Of a stretch of DNA of 64,000 bases, positions 43,868-52,186 are shown in pieces. Under the pieces are notes generated by a model that was given only the letters and a program-made list of their open reading frames with translations, made no database searches and was not told the DNA's origin. A program made the position numbers and the translations under genes. Source of the stretch: Ruminiclostridium sufflavum DSM 19573 (GTDB lineage Bacteria > Bacillota > Clostridia > Acetivibrionales > DSM-1351); the NCBI RefSeq assembly GCF_003208175.1, contig NZ_QKMR01000001.1:291615-355614 (forward strand), given 5' to 3'. How positions within the stretch are numbered: the first letter of the stretch is position 1; each line of letters opens with the position of its first letter.

Positions 43868-45130
43868 TCAGGTATGCTTTTCCTTTATATTGCCCTTTGT
43901 CTTAATCATACTTACATATTCATCTGTATACTTTTTGTCAAAGGTTGCACATCCGACCTTGTTCTGCTTAATCAGCATTTCCACACAATGATCGCAAAGT
44001 GTGCACCATCTTATTGATGCATCATCGTCTCTCTCCATCTTTGCAGGCAGATATGGATCTGCATAGGATTGACGTCCGATAGCTATAGCATCAACTATCC
44101 CATCACTGATATTCTTTTCTCCCCAGAAGCGAAGAGTATTCTTTTCCTTTTTAACTGCCTGAAAGCCTTTTCTGCCGTCTCTATAAATGGAATAGCCTGA
44201 GCCTATTACGGCTGTTTCCGGCTTCAGAGCATCACGACATACCTTTTGCAGGAAGAAATGTATGTATGCATAGTCAGGAGTACGTACGTCAGGGTGGGCC
44301 AAATCCAAGGTGATGGAAGGCGAGCCTGCAGACTGCAATATGAAGTTTGCACCATGGGCCTCCAGAGTTTTTATCAGATCTATTGATTCAGTAAGCTCCA
44401 TACATGCGCTGTCGGCATTCAGTGTACCGCAGCCGCCGGGGAAGCCTTCATAAATTGAAATCTTTGAACCTATTATAAAATTAAGATCCGGAACTGCTGC
44501 GCGTACGCCGTCATAGATATTAACTGCAAACTGTTTACGGTTTTCCCAGCTGCCGCCATACTTCCAGTTTTCTTTATTATAAGGCCTTAAAATCTGAGAG
44601 CCCAGATAACCGTGGCAGAGCTTGAGGTCTACTCCGTCAGCTCCTGCTTCGTAAGCATATTTGGAAGCTTGAATATACAATGCAATTACTTCGTCTATTT
44701 CCTTTTCTCCAACAAGCTCTGCATCCTCATAGCCCGGTAGAGGCTCCTTTGTAACACGTATTCTTTTTGAAAATTCAGGATTGCTTATCTCACCTGAATG
44801 CGTAATCTGGAATAGCAAAAGAGTTTCAGGGTTAATTTTTTTAAGGTGTGCCACAAACTTCTTTAACGCAGGTATATTATGCTCTCTTATTGAAAGTTGA
44901 TCTTTGCGTGATCTGTGATCATATTGTGGAGTAATAGCCTCTAGAACGACAATGCCGGCTTTCCCCTCAAACAGCCTTTCGTAACGGGCATAGGTATCAG
45001 GACTTGGATCTCCGTTGGGCAAAGCATCACAGCATTCCATAGCATTGATTACTATACGGTTTGGAGCTACTCTGTTACCGATATTCAAGGGTTTAAAAAG
45101 TGGACTTGATTTACTCATTTTATATAACAC
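43868..45130 (-). CDS. NADH:flavin oxidoreductase, old yellow enzyme family with Fe-S cluster motif
   Basis: 420 aa. An FMN-binding TIM barrel: LFKPLNIGNRVAPNRIVINA, GIVVLEAITPQYDHRSR, FQITHSGEIS (the usual QLxHxG region), GADGVDLKLCHGYLGSQILR, PYNKENWKYGGSWENR and AIAIGRQSYADPYLPAK. The C-terminus has WCTLCDHC followed by a Cys in NKVGCATF, the [4Fe-4S] site of the 2-enoate/2,4-dienoyl-CoA reductase branch. It lacks the C-terminal NADH-binding domain of the longest members (about 650 aa), so electrons may come from the ferredoxin encoded next. Such enzymes reduce enones or dienes; the substrate is unknown. Confidence 0.9.
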   Translation of the reverse strand: MLYKMSKSSPLFKPLNIGNRVAPNRIVINAMECCDALPNGDPSPDTYARYERLFEGKAGIVVLEAITPQYDHRSRKDQLSIREHNIPALKKFVAHLKKINPETLLLFQITHSGEISNPEFSKRIRVTKEPLPGYEDAELVGEKEIDEVIALYIQASKYAYEAGADGVDLKLCHGYLGSQILRPYNKENWKYGGSWENRKQFAVNIYDGVRAAVPDLNFIIGSKISIYEGFPGGCGTLNADSACMELTESIDLIKTLEAHGANFILQSAGSPSITLDLAHPDVRTPDYAYIHFFLQKVCRDALKPETAVIGSGYSIYRDGRKGFQAVKKEKNTLRFWGEKNISDGIVDAIAIGRQSYADPYLPAKMERDDDASIRWCTLCDHCVEMLIKQNKVGCATFDKKYTDEYVSMIKTKGNIKEKHT

Positions 45131-45273
45131 TCCTTTAAATTATTTTTTCTGATGTGAATTAACTCATCGGATGCTTTTAGTTTAAACCATATAGCAAAAA
45201 GAACAACGCCTATAAAATCACTGTATAATACTAAGGAAAACCTAGTGTTTATTTAAGGCTTGCAAAATTGAAT

Positions 45274-45442
45274 AAGTCAATTACTATCGGCTGAAAAGCC
45301 GATTCCATCGGTCGATAGTTTGGGTTTGAGGCTAAAGCCTCCTGAAGTACAAGCCCTAAAACCCAAACCGTTGAAACATTCAAACAAATGCTTGAAAGCA
45401 TATGTTCGCCTGGAAGGCGAAGGTTTCAGCCGTAATTGACTT
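45274..45442. repeat. Complete copy of a dispersed multi-hairpin repeat element (169 bp)
   Basis: The ends are inverted: AAGTCAATTA at left and TAATTGACTT at right, each followed inward by CGGCTGAAA (the left has a 4-nt insert). Inside are four hairpins: CGGCT-GAAA-AGCCG (GNRA-type loop), GTTTGGGTTT...AAACCCAAAC enclosing GAGGCT-AA-AGCCTC, ATGCTT-GA-AAGCAT, and TTCGCC-TGGAA-GGCGAA. ACTATCG/CGATAGT closes the first. No open frame. Related copies lie at 28849, 35677, 35833 and 60599. Confidence 0.75.
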
Positions 45443-45654
45443 TATGAATGGGAAATCGCTTCGGATATCCCTTGAGAGCTCGGATACCGAATATTTTTGC
45501 ATCAAATTATTATATTGAATATTTTAGCACGGGTATAGAAGATACTAGGTTTATATTAGCATTTATCAAGTATTTTTCAGGAATTATTAACGGCTTATTT
45601 GCAATATATAATTAAGCTGTTAATAATATTTTAATAATTCATAGGAGGCATATT

Positions 45655-46644
45655 ATGGGCAGAACAGTAACATTATTTACAGGTCAGTGGGCAGATTTGG
45701 AATTTGACATTATGTGTCAGAAAGCTAGGGAAATGGGCTATGAGGGCTTGGAAATAGCATGCTGGGGCAATCATTTGAATCCGGCAAGGGCAGCACAGGA
45801 TGATGCTTATGTTCAATACATTCTTGATACCTTGAAAAAATACGATTTGAAATGTGAGGCCATCGGAGCACATATTATCGGCCAATGTGTCGGAGACGGC
45901 CCCGATGTACGAATCAATAATTTTGCTCCCAAGGAATATTGGAATAAACCTGAGGAAATCCGCAAATGGGCGGCACAGGAAATGAAGTATTGCGCAATTG
46001 CAGCAAAACGTATAGGGGCAAAGGTTGTTACAGGCTTTACAGGATCCCCTATATGGAAATATATATATTCCTTTCCTCAGACTACCGAAGAGATGGTTGA
46101 AGAAGGTTTTGATGAAATTGTACGCTTGTGGACTCCAATACTGGACGTTTTTAAGGAAAATGGAATTAAATTTGCCTTGGAGGTTCATCCCGGTGAGATT
46201 GCATTTGATTACTATACTACCCAAAAAATTCTGCTGAAATTTTCCGACAGAGAAGAATTCGGTCTTAATTTTGACCCCAGCCACCTGATATGGCAGGGAA
46301 TAAAGCCTCATATCTTCCTTAATGATTTTATACACAGAGTATACCATGTGCATATGAAGGATGCTGCTGTTACACTGGACGGGAAAGCAAGCCTGCTGGG
46401 TTCACATATTGATTTCGGTGATTTAAGAAGAGGCTGGAATTTCCGTTCCTTAGGACACGGCGATGTAAATTTTGAAGAAATAATCAGGGTATTAAACAGA
46501 TACGATTATCAGGGACCCTTGTCAGTAGAATGGGAGGACAGCGGTATGGAAAGAGAATACGGAGGAGCACAGGCAGCTGAATTTGTTAAAAAAGTTGACT
46601 TTGCACCCTCAAATGTAAAATTTGATGATGCAATTAAAAGCTAA
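45655..46644 (+). CDS. Sugar phosphate isomerase/epimerase-like TIM-barrel protein
   Basis: 329 aa, AP-endonuclease-2 (xylose-isomerase-like) fold. Expected metal ligands are Glu176 (FALEVHPGE), Asp207 and His210 (NFDPSHLIWQ), His231/233 (YHVHMKDA), and Glu292/294 (SVEWEDSG). It typically isomerises or epimerises keto-sugars or cyclitols, or dehydrates them (IolE-like). The ATG follows CATAGGAGGCATATT. Twelve bp separate it from the Gfo/Idh/MocA dehydrogenase gene, a common pairing in pathways that oxidise a sugar at C3 and then rearrange or cleave it, including some C-glycoside degradation routes. The exact substrate is unknown. Confidence 0.9.
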   Translation: MGRTVTLFTGQWADLEFDIMCQKAREMGYEGLEIACWGNHLNPARAAQDDAYVQYILDTLKKYDLKCEAIGAHIIGQCVGDGPDVRINNFAPKEYWNKPEEIRKWAAQEMKYCAIAAKRIGAKVVTGFTGSPIWKYIYSFPQTTEEMVEEGFDEIVRLWTPILDVFKENGIKFALEVHPGEIAFDYYTTQKILLKFSDREEFGLNFDPSHLIWQGIKPHIFLNDFIHRVYHVHMKDAAVTLDGKASLLGSHIDFGDLRRGWNFRSLGHGDVNFEEIIRVLNRYDYQGPLSVEWEDSGMEREYGGAQAAEFVKKVDFAPSNVKFDDAIKS

Positions 46645-46656
46645 GGAGGTTATAAC

Positions 46657-47811
46657 ATGAAACGAAGCATTGTACGCTATGGCATGGTGGGAGGAAGCTT
46701 AAATTCCTTTATCGGAAGAGTTCATAAAAACGCTCTTAATTTTGAAATCAGTGCAGAACTTGTTGCCGGAAGCTTCAGTTCAAATATGTCAAGCAGTCTG
46801 GATACCGGAAATTATTATAGTCTGGCATCAGACAGAGTTTATTCGGATTATAGGGAGATGGCCGCAAGGGAAAGTCTAAGGGATGATAAAATAGATTTTG
46901 TTTGCATTGTTACACCGAATTCAACACATTATGAAATTGCAAGGGAATTTTTGCTTCAGGATATTAACGTTGTCTGTGAAAAGCCTTTATGCGCCGACAT
47001 CGGTCAGGCAGAAGAATTACAAAAGCTTGCAAATGAAAGAGGGCTGCTGTTTGCCGTAACTTATACCTATTCCGGTTACGGAATGGTAAAACAGGCAAGG
47101 CAGCTTATAGCGGAGGGTAAAATAGGTAAGGTTATTAACGTAAATGCAGAATACCTTCAGGAATGGCTTATAGACTCAATAGGAAGCAATGCTTCCCAAA
47201 CCGCTAAGCTATCAGGCTGGAGAACCAATCCTGATGTTGCAGGTATATCAAACTGTGTCGGGGATATCGGAACTCATATTGAAAACACTGTGGCATATAT
47301 GACCGGTTTGAAAATCAAGCGCGTTGCCGCAAAGCTGGATTACTTCAATCAGCCTTTGGATCTGAATGCCAATATGCTGATTGACTTTGATAACGGAGCC
47401 AGCGGTGTTTATTCATGCTCGCAGGTTGCTGTGGGCTACGCAAACGGGCTGACCGTAAGGATTTTCGGGACTAACGGTGCAATCGAATGGAGACAGGAGC
47501 AGCCTAACCAGCTCAAGGTCACACTAAAAGGGCAGCCATCAGCTGTTTATGAAAGAGGCACCGGATATATAACCGGCAGAGCCGCACAATTGAACCGTAT
47601 ACCCAGCGGGCATCCGGAAGGCTATTATGAAGCCTTTGCAAATGTTTACAAAACTTATTTGGGTGCTGTTCTCAAAAAGATTAACGGAGAAAGCCCAACT
47701 CCGGAAGACCTGGATTTTCCAAAGATATGCGACGGAGTTGAAGGGGTGAGGTTTATACATGCCGCGGTAAAAAGTTCAAGGAATGCGTCCATGTGGACTG
47801 ATGTTTTATAG
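46657..47811 (+). CDS. Gfo/Idh/MocA family dehydrogenase
   Basis: 384 aa. N-terminal Rossmann fold with a glycine-rich YGMVGGSLNSFIG; VCIVTPNSTHYEIA and the family Lys motif CEKPLCAD; the C-terminal alpha/beta domain has SNCVGDIGTHIENTVAYMTG with the catalytic His and NGASGVYSCSQVA. It oxidises or reduces sugars or cyclitols with NAD(P). ATG is preceded by TAAGGAGGTTATAAC. The TAG stop at 47809-47811 is followed in the same frame by 149 more sense codons that encode an NPCBM-like domain (next feature), so the gene may be a truncated or readthrough version of a fusion. Confidence 0.92.
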   Translation: MKRSIVRYGMVGGSLNSFIGRVHKNALNFEISAELVAGSFSSNMSSSLDTGNYYSLASDRVYSDYREMAARESLRDDKIDFVCIVTPNSTHYEIAREFLLQDINVVCEKPLCADIGQAEELQKLANERGLLFAVTYTYSGYGMVKQARQLIAEGKIGKVINVNAEYLQEWLIDSIGSNASQTAKLSGWRTNPDVAGISNCVGDIGTHIENTVAYMTGLKIKRVAAKLDYFNQPLDLNANMLIDFDNGASGVYSCSQVAVGYANGLTVRIFGTNGAIEWRQEQPNQLKVTLKGQPSAVYERGTGYITGRAAQLNRIPSGHPEGYYEAFANVYKTYLGAVLKKINGESPTPEDLDFPKICDGVEGVRFIHAAVKSSRNASMWTDVL

Positions 47812-48258
47812 TTTATTGGAAAGCATGACACTACCACTCCTGCTGCATGGCTAGAAGATATTGACTATTTGGATTGTTTAGGCTCGTGGTATACGGCTCC
47901 GGAAAAATGGAAAGGTAAAGACAATACCGGTATCGTATATGAACACGGAATTTATGCTCATTCGGAAAAACAGGATACAGGGTCTATAGAATATTTATTA
48001 AATCAAAAATATTCTATAATAAAAGGTAAAATTGTACTTGCCGATGATTCTAAAAACAGGATTTCAGATATGGTCATAAAGATTTACGGCGATGGTGAAT
48101 TGCTGTATACATCAAATGTATTAACAGCAGGCATGCTGCCGCAGCAATTCAATCTTGACACAGCAGGAGTAATTAAGTTAAATATAAAGTATGAAAAGTT
48201 GACCTCCACCGACTACGGAATAGGTTTTGGCATAGTTGATTGCGGTTTTTACGAATAA
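47812..48258 (+). pseudogene. NPCBM-like domain in frame with the preceding dehydrogenase after a TAG
   Basis: About 148 codons continue directly in frame after the dehydrogenase stop: FIGKHDTTTPAAWLEDIDYL, then DCLGSWYTAPEKWKGKDN, YEHGIYAHSEKQ, ADDSKNRISDMVIKIYGDGE and YGIGFGIVDCGFYE. This pattern (start of the domain at W-L-x-D-x-D-Y, GIxAH, N-x-x-V-I-F-K-I-x-G-D-G) is that of the NPCBM carbohydrate-binding family, usually found in secreted glycosidases. No ATG or ribosome site is present; a TTG at 47869 falls inside the domain. It is either the end of a fusion broken by a nonsense mutation, or made by TAG readthrough. Confidence 0.6.
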
Positions 48259-48317
48259 ACTATTTCTTGACGGTCCGCAGCTTAGTTACTTTCGTACGGC
48301 ATGAGAAAAACAACCTC

Positions 48318-48348
48318 AAAAAAAGCCTGATAAAATCAGGCTTTTTTT
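48318..48348 (+). terminator. Rho-independent terminator
   Basis: AAAAAAAGCCTGAT and ATCAGGCTTTTTTT form a perfect 14-bp stem with an AAA loop and a T tract, 60 bp after the NPCBM stop. Confidence 0.9.
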
Positions 48349-48435
48349 GATAAAGCTGCAAGTTATGTAAATACAGCTGCCGGACACTTCCTTGTCAGAC
48401 TATAAAACTCTTAGCAAAACTTATTCTGTAAGCTG

Positions 48436-48464
48436 TTGACATGTCGGTCTATATGTTGTAGACT
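48436..48464 (+). promoter_or_regulatory. Promoter of the BlaI/BlaR-type operon
   Basis: TTGACA (48436-48441), 17-bp spacer, TAGACT (48459-48464). The -10 overlaps the right half of the first operator dyad, as expected for repressor control. Confidence 0.8.
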
Positions 48465-48493
48465 TAAAGCATCAGGTCGATATGCGATAGACC
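48447..48493 (+). promoter_or_regulatory. Two dyad operators for the BlaI-type repressor
   Basis: GTCTATATGTTGTAGAC (48447-48463) and GGTCGATATGCGATAGACC (48475-48493) are inverted repeats with centres 29 bp apart, one on the -10 and one downstream of it. Their layout resembles BlaI/MecI operators, which also consist of two sites; autoregulation is inferred. Confidence 0.65.
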
Positions 48494-48507
48494 AAGGAGG
48501 TTATTGT

Positions 48508-48870
48508 ATGAATGATTATACCCTTGCCAAGGGGGAAGCAAAATTTGCAGACTTAATATGGAGACAGGAGCCTGTCGGATCCGGTGAACTGGTAAAGCTG
48601 TGCGAAAGAGAAATGGGCTGGAAAAAGTCCACCACATATACGGTTTTGAAAAAGCTATGCAAAAGAGGCATTTTTCAGAATGAAAACACCGTTGTTTCAG
48701 CCCTGATAAAAAAGGATGAGTTTTATGCAAGGAAAAGCAGGTACTTTGTCGAAGATACCTTCGGAGGATCACTCCCAAAATTTTTAACAGCTTTTATCGG
48801 AAGTAAAAGCCTCACCAACCTCCAAGCTGAGGAGCTGAAGAAACTGATTGACGAGTATAAGGAGGGATAA
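48508..48870 (+). CDS. BlaI/MecI-family transcriptional repressor
   Basis: 120 aa winged-helix repressor. DNA-binding part (1-70): KGEAKFADLIWRQEPVGSGE, then WKKSTTYTVLKKLCKRGIF with the recognition helix; the rest (YARKSRYFVEDTFGGSLPKF, EELKKLIDEYKEG) is the dimerisation and cleavage region. ATG 48508 is preceded by AAGGAGGTTATTGT; a longer upstream frame would overlap the operators. In the known system the membrane protease BlaR1 triggers cleavage of BlaI. Next gene starts 2 bp downstream. Confidence 0.9.
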   Translation: MNDYTLAKGEAKFADLIWRQEPVGSGELVKLCEREMGWKKSTTYTVLKKLCKRGIFQNENTVVSALIKKDEFYARKSRYFVEDTFGGSLPKFLTAFIGSKSLTNLQAEELKKLIDEYKEG

Positions 48871-48872
48871 CC

Positions 48873-50807
48873 TTGGAGAAACTGTTTTTTTCCATTTTGA
48901 ATATGAGCATTACGGCAAGCTACGTTATTATTTTTGTAATACTTGTCCGGCTGCTTCTCAGAAAGGCACCAAAAGTCATTTCATACGCTTTGTGGAGTGT
49001 CGTGGCCTTTAGGCTTATCTGTCCTTTCTCCTTTGAGAGCCTGTTCAGCCTTTTACCCGCAAGCACCGCACCGATTCCTCAGAACCTTGCTTATGAGCAG
49101 AACCCCCGAATCAGCAGCGGTATTGCCGCCATTGATACGTATGTAAACAGTTCCTTGCTCTCCCCCTCTCCGGCAGCAAGCGCAAATCCCCTGCAAATAT
49201 ATGCTCAGATAGGCTCAGCTATCTGGCTATCAGGGATTGCGGCAATATTGCTTTACAGCATTGTATCCGTACTGGTCTTAAAAAGACAGCTTAAAGGTGC
49301 AAAGCATATTGAGCGAAATATCTATGAGGCTGGTAGCCTGAAAACACCCTTTGTACTTGGAATTCTCAGTCCAAGGATTTACATTCCATCAGGATTAACA
49401 GCGGAAGAAAAAAGCCATATCATCAGACATGAGCAAGCGCACATCCGCAGATTCGATTATATTGTAAAGCCGTTTGCTTTTTTTGTTTTAAGCATCCATT
49501 GGTTTAATCCGCTGGCATGGCTTGCTTTTATACTGATGAGTTCGGATATGGAGCTTTCCTGTGACGAAAAGGTTATACAGGAAATGGGCATTGAAATCAA
49601 GAAGGCCTATTCCGCATCACTTCTGTCGCTTGCGTCAGGTAAGCATATCATAAACGGAAGTCCTCTTGCCTTTGGCGAGGGCAATGTCCGTATCCGGATC
49701 AAAAATGTGCTGAATTATAAAAAACCTGCGTTTTGGCTTGTAATAGTTGCAGCAGTTACCGTTACGGCTGTCGGCATCGGGCTTGCAGTCAATCCGAAAG
49801 CAAGCGCGGCAGGTGAAAAAGATTATGCCAAAGAAATATATCAATACAGAACACAATATGTGGGCGATAACAGCAAGGTTGCCGGCATAGCTGATAAGCT
49901 TACGGTACCGGATACATTGACCCGCACACAGATCCGGCTGCTTACAGACAATCCTCCCTATGGAGTTGAGATAACCTACAATACGACATCTGAGGCAAGA
50001 GAAGCCTTTTCCGATGCAGACAGCCAGTCTGCTTTTGATAAGAATGCCATTTTAATGTTTGCCTTAATTAAAAATACAGATTATGTTAACTTTATTTTAA
50101 CTGATGGAAAAAATGAATTGCCGATTTACAGGACAAGGACTTGGGCAAACAGTAATGCCGGAACAGATGTATGGGAAAGCTCGGCTACATTTGAAAGCTT
50201 TACTTCCCTTTACTCTGAAATAAACAACAGGTTTTCAAATGAATACAAGAAACAAAAACAGCCTGTTAATCTTTTCAACTTGGTAATAGCTGAAAATACT
50301 GTAACACTTTCTAATGGTAAGATTGTTTCTGTACGGCTCGTAATGACGGATGGAGAATATTTCGATGAAGAATATGCCGGTGCGGGAGGCGGCACCTATC
50401 CTGAAAATTATCAGGGCAGCTATGAAATACAGATTCTGAATTCTGACGGAAAGCTTATATCCAAGAAAAACTTCGAGAATGAAGGTCAGCCTGCAAACTT
50501 TGCAGGAAGGTTTAATCTGCTGTTTGATGATTATAATAATGACAAAAACCCTGACTTTTCAATTGGGCAGTGGGGATCAAGCAGCATGAATATCTACTGG
50601 CTGTATACAATTATGCCGGATGGGACGGTGAAAAATATAATAAGTGAAGCCTTTGCCCATTCCAGTCATGCTTTCTCCGTTAAATTTGATAAGGATAAGG
50701 CTTCCGGTTTCTATGCGCAGTTTTATAACAACGCAATAGGCGAAACATTAACAACTCATTATGTATGGGATAAAAGCAAAAACAGCTTTTATAAAAATAC
50801 TCCGTAA
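48873..50807 (+). CDS. BlaR1/MecR1-type M56 membrane metalloprotease sensor with a C-terminal extension
   Basis: 644 aa. N-terminal membrane domain with TM segments near 12-30, 38-50, 112-132, and 196-220; zinc site HEQAH (His186, Glu187, His190) and the distal SCDEKVI Glu. A final TM (about 284-306) leads to an extracytoplasmic part. There it carries a DUF4825-like stretch (YRTQYVGDNSKVAGIADKL) and a beta-rich C-terminus (about 465-644), instead of the penicillin-binding sensor domain of true BlaR1. So the signal is probably not a beta-lactam. TTG start with AAGGAGGGATAACC upstream. Co-transcribed with the BlaI-like gene. No beta-lactamase gene is adjacent. Confidence 0.88.
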   Translation: MEKLFFSILNMSITASYVIIFVILVRLLLRKAPKVISYALWSVVAFRLICPFSFESLFSLLPASTAPIPQNLAYEQNPRISSGIAAIDTYVNSSLLSPSPAASANPLQIYAQIGSAIWLSGIAAILLYSIVSVLVLKRQLKGAKHIERNIYEAGSLKTPFVLGILSPRIYIPSGLTAEEKSHIIRHEQAHIRRFDYIVKPFAFFVLSIHWFNPLAWLAFILMSSDMELSCDEKVIQEMGIEIKKAYSASLLSLASGKHIINGSPLAFGEGNVRIRIKNVLNYKKPAFWLVIVAAVTVTAVGIGLAVNPKASAAGEKDYAKEIYQYRTQYVGDNSKVAGIADKLTVPDTLTRTQIRLLTDNPPYGVEITYNTTSEAREAFSDADSQSAFDKNAILMFALIKNTDYVNFILTDGKNELPIYRTRTWANSNAGTDVWESSATFESFTSLYSEINNRFSNEYKKQKQPVNLFNLVIAENTVTLSNGKIVSVRLVMTDGEYFDEEYAGAGGGTYPENYQGSYEIQILNSDGKLISKKNFENEGQPANFAGRFNLLFDDYNNDKNPDFSIGQWGSSSMNIYWLYTIMPDGTVKNIISEAFAHSSHAFSVKFDKDKASGFYAQFYNNAIGETLTTHYVWDKSKNSFYKNTP

Positions 50808-50860
50808 AATATTATGTCAGATGCCATCGGTCAATCCCGCCTCCCGCAATTCAGGAACTT

Positions 50861-50900
50861 AAAAAGGAGTACCCAAAAACTATACCGGCTACTCCTTTTT
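50861..50900. terminator. Bidirectional terminator
   Basis: AAAAAGGAGTA (50861-50871) and TACTCCTTTTT (50890-50900) form a perfect 11-bp stem with T tracts on both strands. Serves blaR-like and the AGE-epimerase operon. Confidence 0.9.
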
Positions 50901-50952
50901 AATCTTCCCTGTTTTGGCAAGCTTCCTACGTTTAATAAAAGGTAGGCAAAAT

Positions 50953-52152
50953 TTATTGAATAGCTTCAAACATACTAATTATTTTTACCATTGATCTGGC
51001 CAGATGAAAGGCACATTTCCACTTTGTACCTTTGTCCGATACCTTCACGCTGCCGTCTCTATGCAGCCTTTCATACCATTCTCCGTATTTCGGATCAAAG
51101 AAATGCTTCTGACAATACTCGTGCAGTTCTTCAAACATTTTAAGATATTTCTTATCCCCAGATAAGGCATATGCCGTTGCAAAGCTGCACAAGGATTCGC
51201 AGTTTACCCACCATACCTTATCGTCCCACAATGAGTTTGTCTCTCTGTGCCAATCCAGAGGAACAGGTTCCTGCCCGGTAGCGTCAAGATACGAAAAGAT
51301 ACCGCCATATTGCTTGTCATAACCTATATTGTAAGTCCATTCCACAATCTCCAATGCCCTTTTTATATCTTTATCGTTCTTCCTTCTGGCTGCGGTCTCC
51401 ATACAAAACCACATTGACTCCAAGGAATGTCCCGGATTTATAAAGCTCCCTTCCGGCTCCAGATCTATGCCTCCATCCCTCGTAACAGCTTCAAATACCA
51501 TTTTATATTCATCGCGGGCAAAAGAATACAGAATCTTTTTAAGACAATTATCTTCAAATTCAGTTGTCCTGCCTTCAGGCAAAACCTGCGATGCTATCCC
51601 TGCCGTATTAAGTGCGGTCAGATACAGATCATGCCAAATAAACTTCGGACTCCACGTATTCTCATACAGGTCTTTAAACAACGGATCGTTTACATTTATT
51701 TCCATAGCATTATATGTTTCCGTTAATATCCGCATACCATCAGGGTCTTTACAATCCGTAGCCAGCATATACTCTGCCAAACCCTGTAACACATGGAAAT
51801 CTGAATAAATTGAGTTTGTACCGGTAATTACATTGCCGGCTCTATCAAGCTGAAAGTTCCAACGTCCATTACCTGCATATGCTTTTTCTACAAGAAATTT
51901 ATAACCCCATTCTGCCATCTCCAGCCATTTCCCTTTTCTCTCAATCTTGTTGAAGGCCAAAGAGAAAGTATAAAGCTGCCTGCCCTGAAACCATATATAT
52001 TTGTTTTTGTCAGTTATATTCCCTTCCCTGTCAAAGCATGTGATATAGCCCCCGCATTCACTGTCAATACATCGTTCTTCCCAGAAAGGCATAATATCGT
52101 TTACCAACTGATTCCTATAAAAGTCAGCATACTTTTCAGCAATGTTTGTCAT
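50953..52152 (-). CDS. N-acylglucosamine 2-epimerase family protein
   Basis: 399 aa, (alpha/alpha)6 barrel of the AGE/cellobiose 2-epimerase superfamily. Conserved blocks: FWEERCIDSECGGYITCFDR, KYIWFQGRQLYTFS, YSDFHVLQGLAEYMLA, INPGHSLESMWF with the catalytic-type His, DWHRETNSLWDDKVWWVNCE and WKCAFHLARSMVKI. It interconverts N-acetylglucosamine and N-acetylmannosamine or epimerises a related free sugar. The ATG lies 34 bp after gntR; an AAAGGAGTTAATA ribosome site precedes it. Last gene of the sugar operon, ending at a shared terminator. Confidence 0.9.
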   Translation of the reverse strand: MTNIAEKYADFYRNQLVNDIMPFWEERCIDSECGGYITCFDREGNITDKNKYIWFQGRQLYTFSLAFNKIERKGKWLEMAEWGYKFLVEKAYAGNGRWNFQLDRAGNVITGTNSIYSDFHVLQGLAEYMLATDCKDPDGMRILTETYNAMEINVNDPLFKDLYENTWSPKFIWHDLYLTALNTAGIASQVLPEGRTTEFEDNCLKKILYSFARDEYKMVFEAVTRDGGIDLEPEGSFINPGHSLESMWFCMETAARRKNDKDIKRALEIVEWTYNIGYDKQYGGIFSYLDATGQEPVPLDWHRETNSLWDDKVWWVNCESLCSFATAYALSGDKKYLKMFEELHEYCQKHFFDPKYGEWYERLHRDGSVKVSDKGTKWKCAFHLARSMVKIISMFEAIQ

Positions 52153-52186
52153 TATTAACTCCTTTACCTACGACATATTTTACCTG

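Noticed and set aside
45673..46353. 226-codon minus-strand open frame opposite the TIM-barrel gene
   Set aside because: The plus-strand protein has clear family motifs and a strong ribosome site; the antisense frame has neither.
47809..47811. TAG read as pyrrolysine
   Set aside because: No pyl genes or methylamine methyltransferase context in the window; mutation or ordinary readthrough is simpler.
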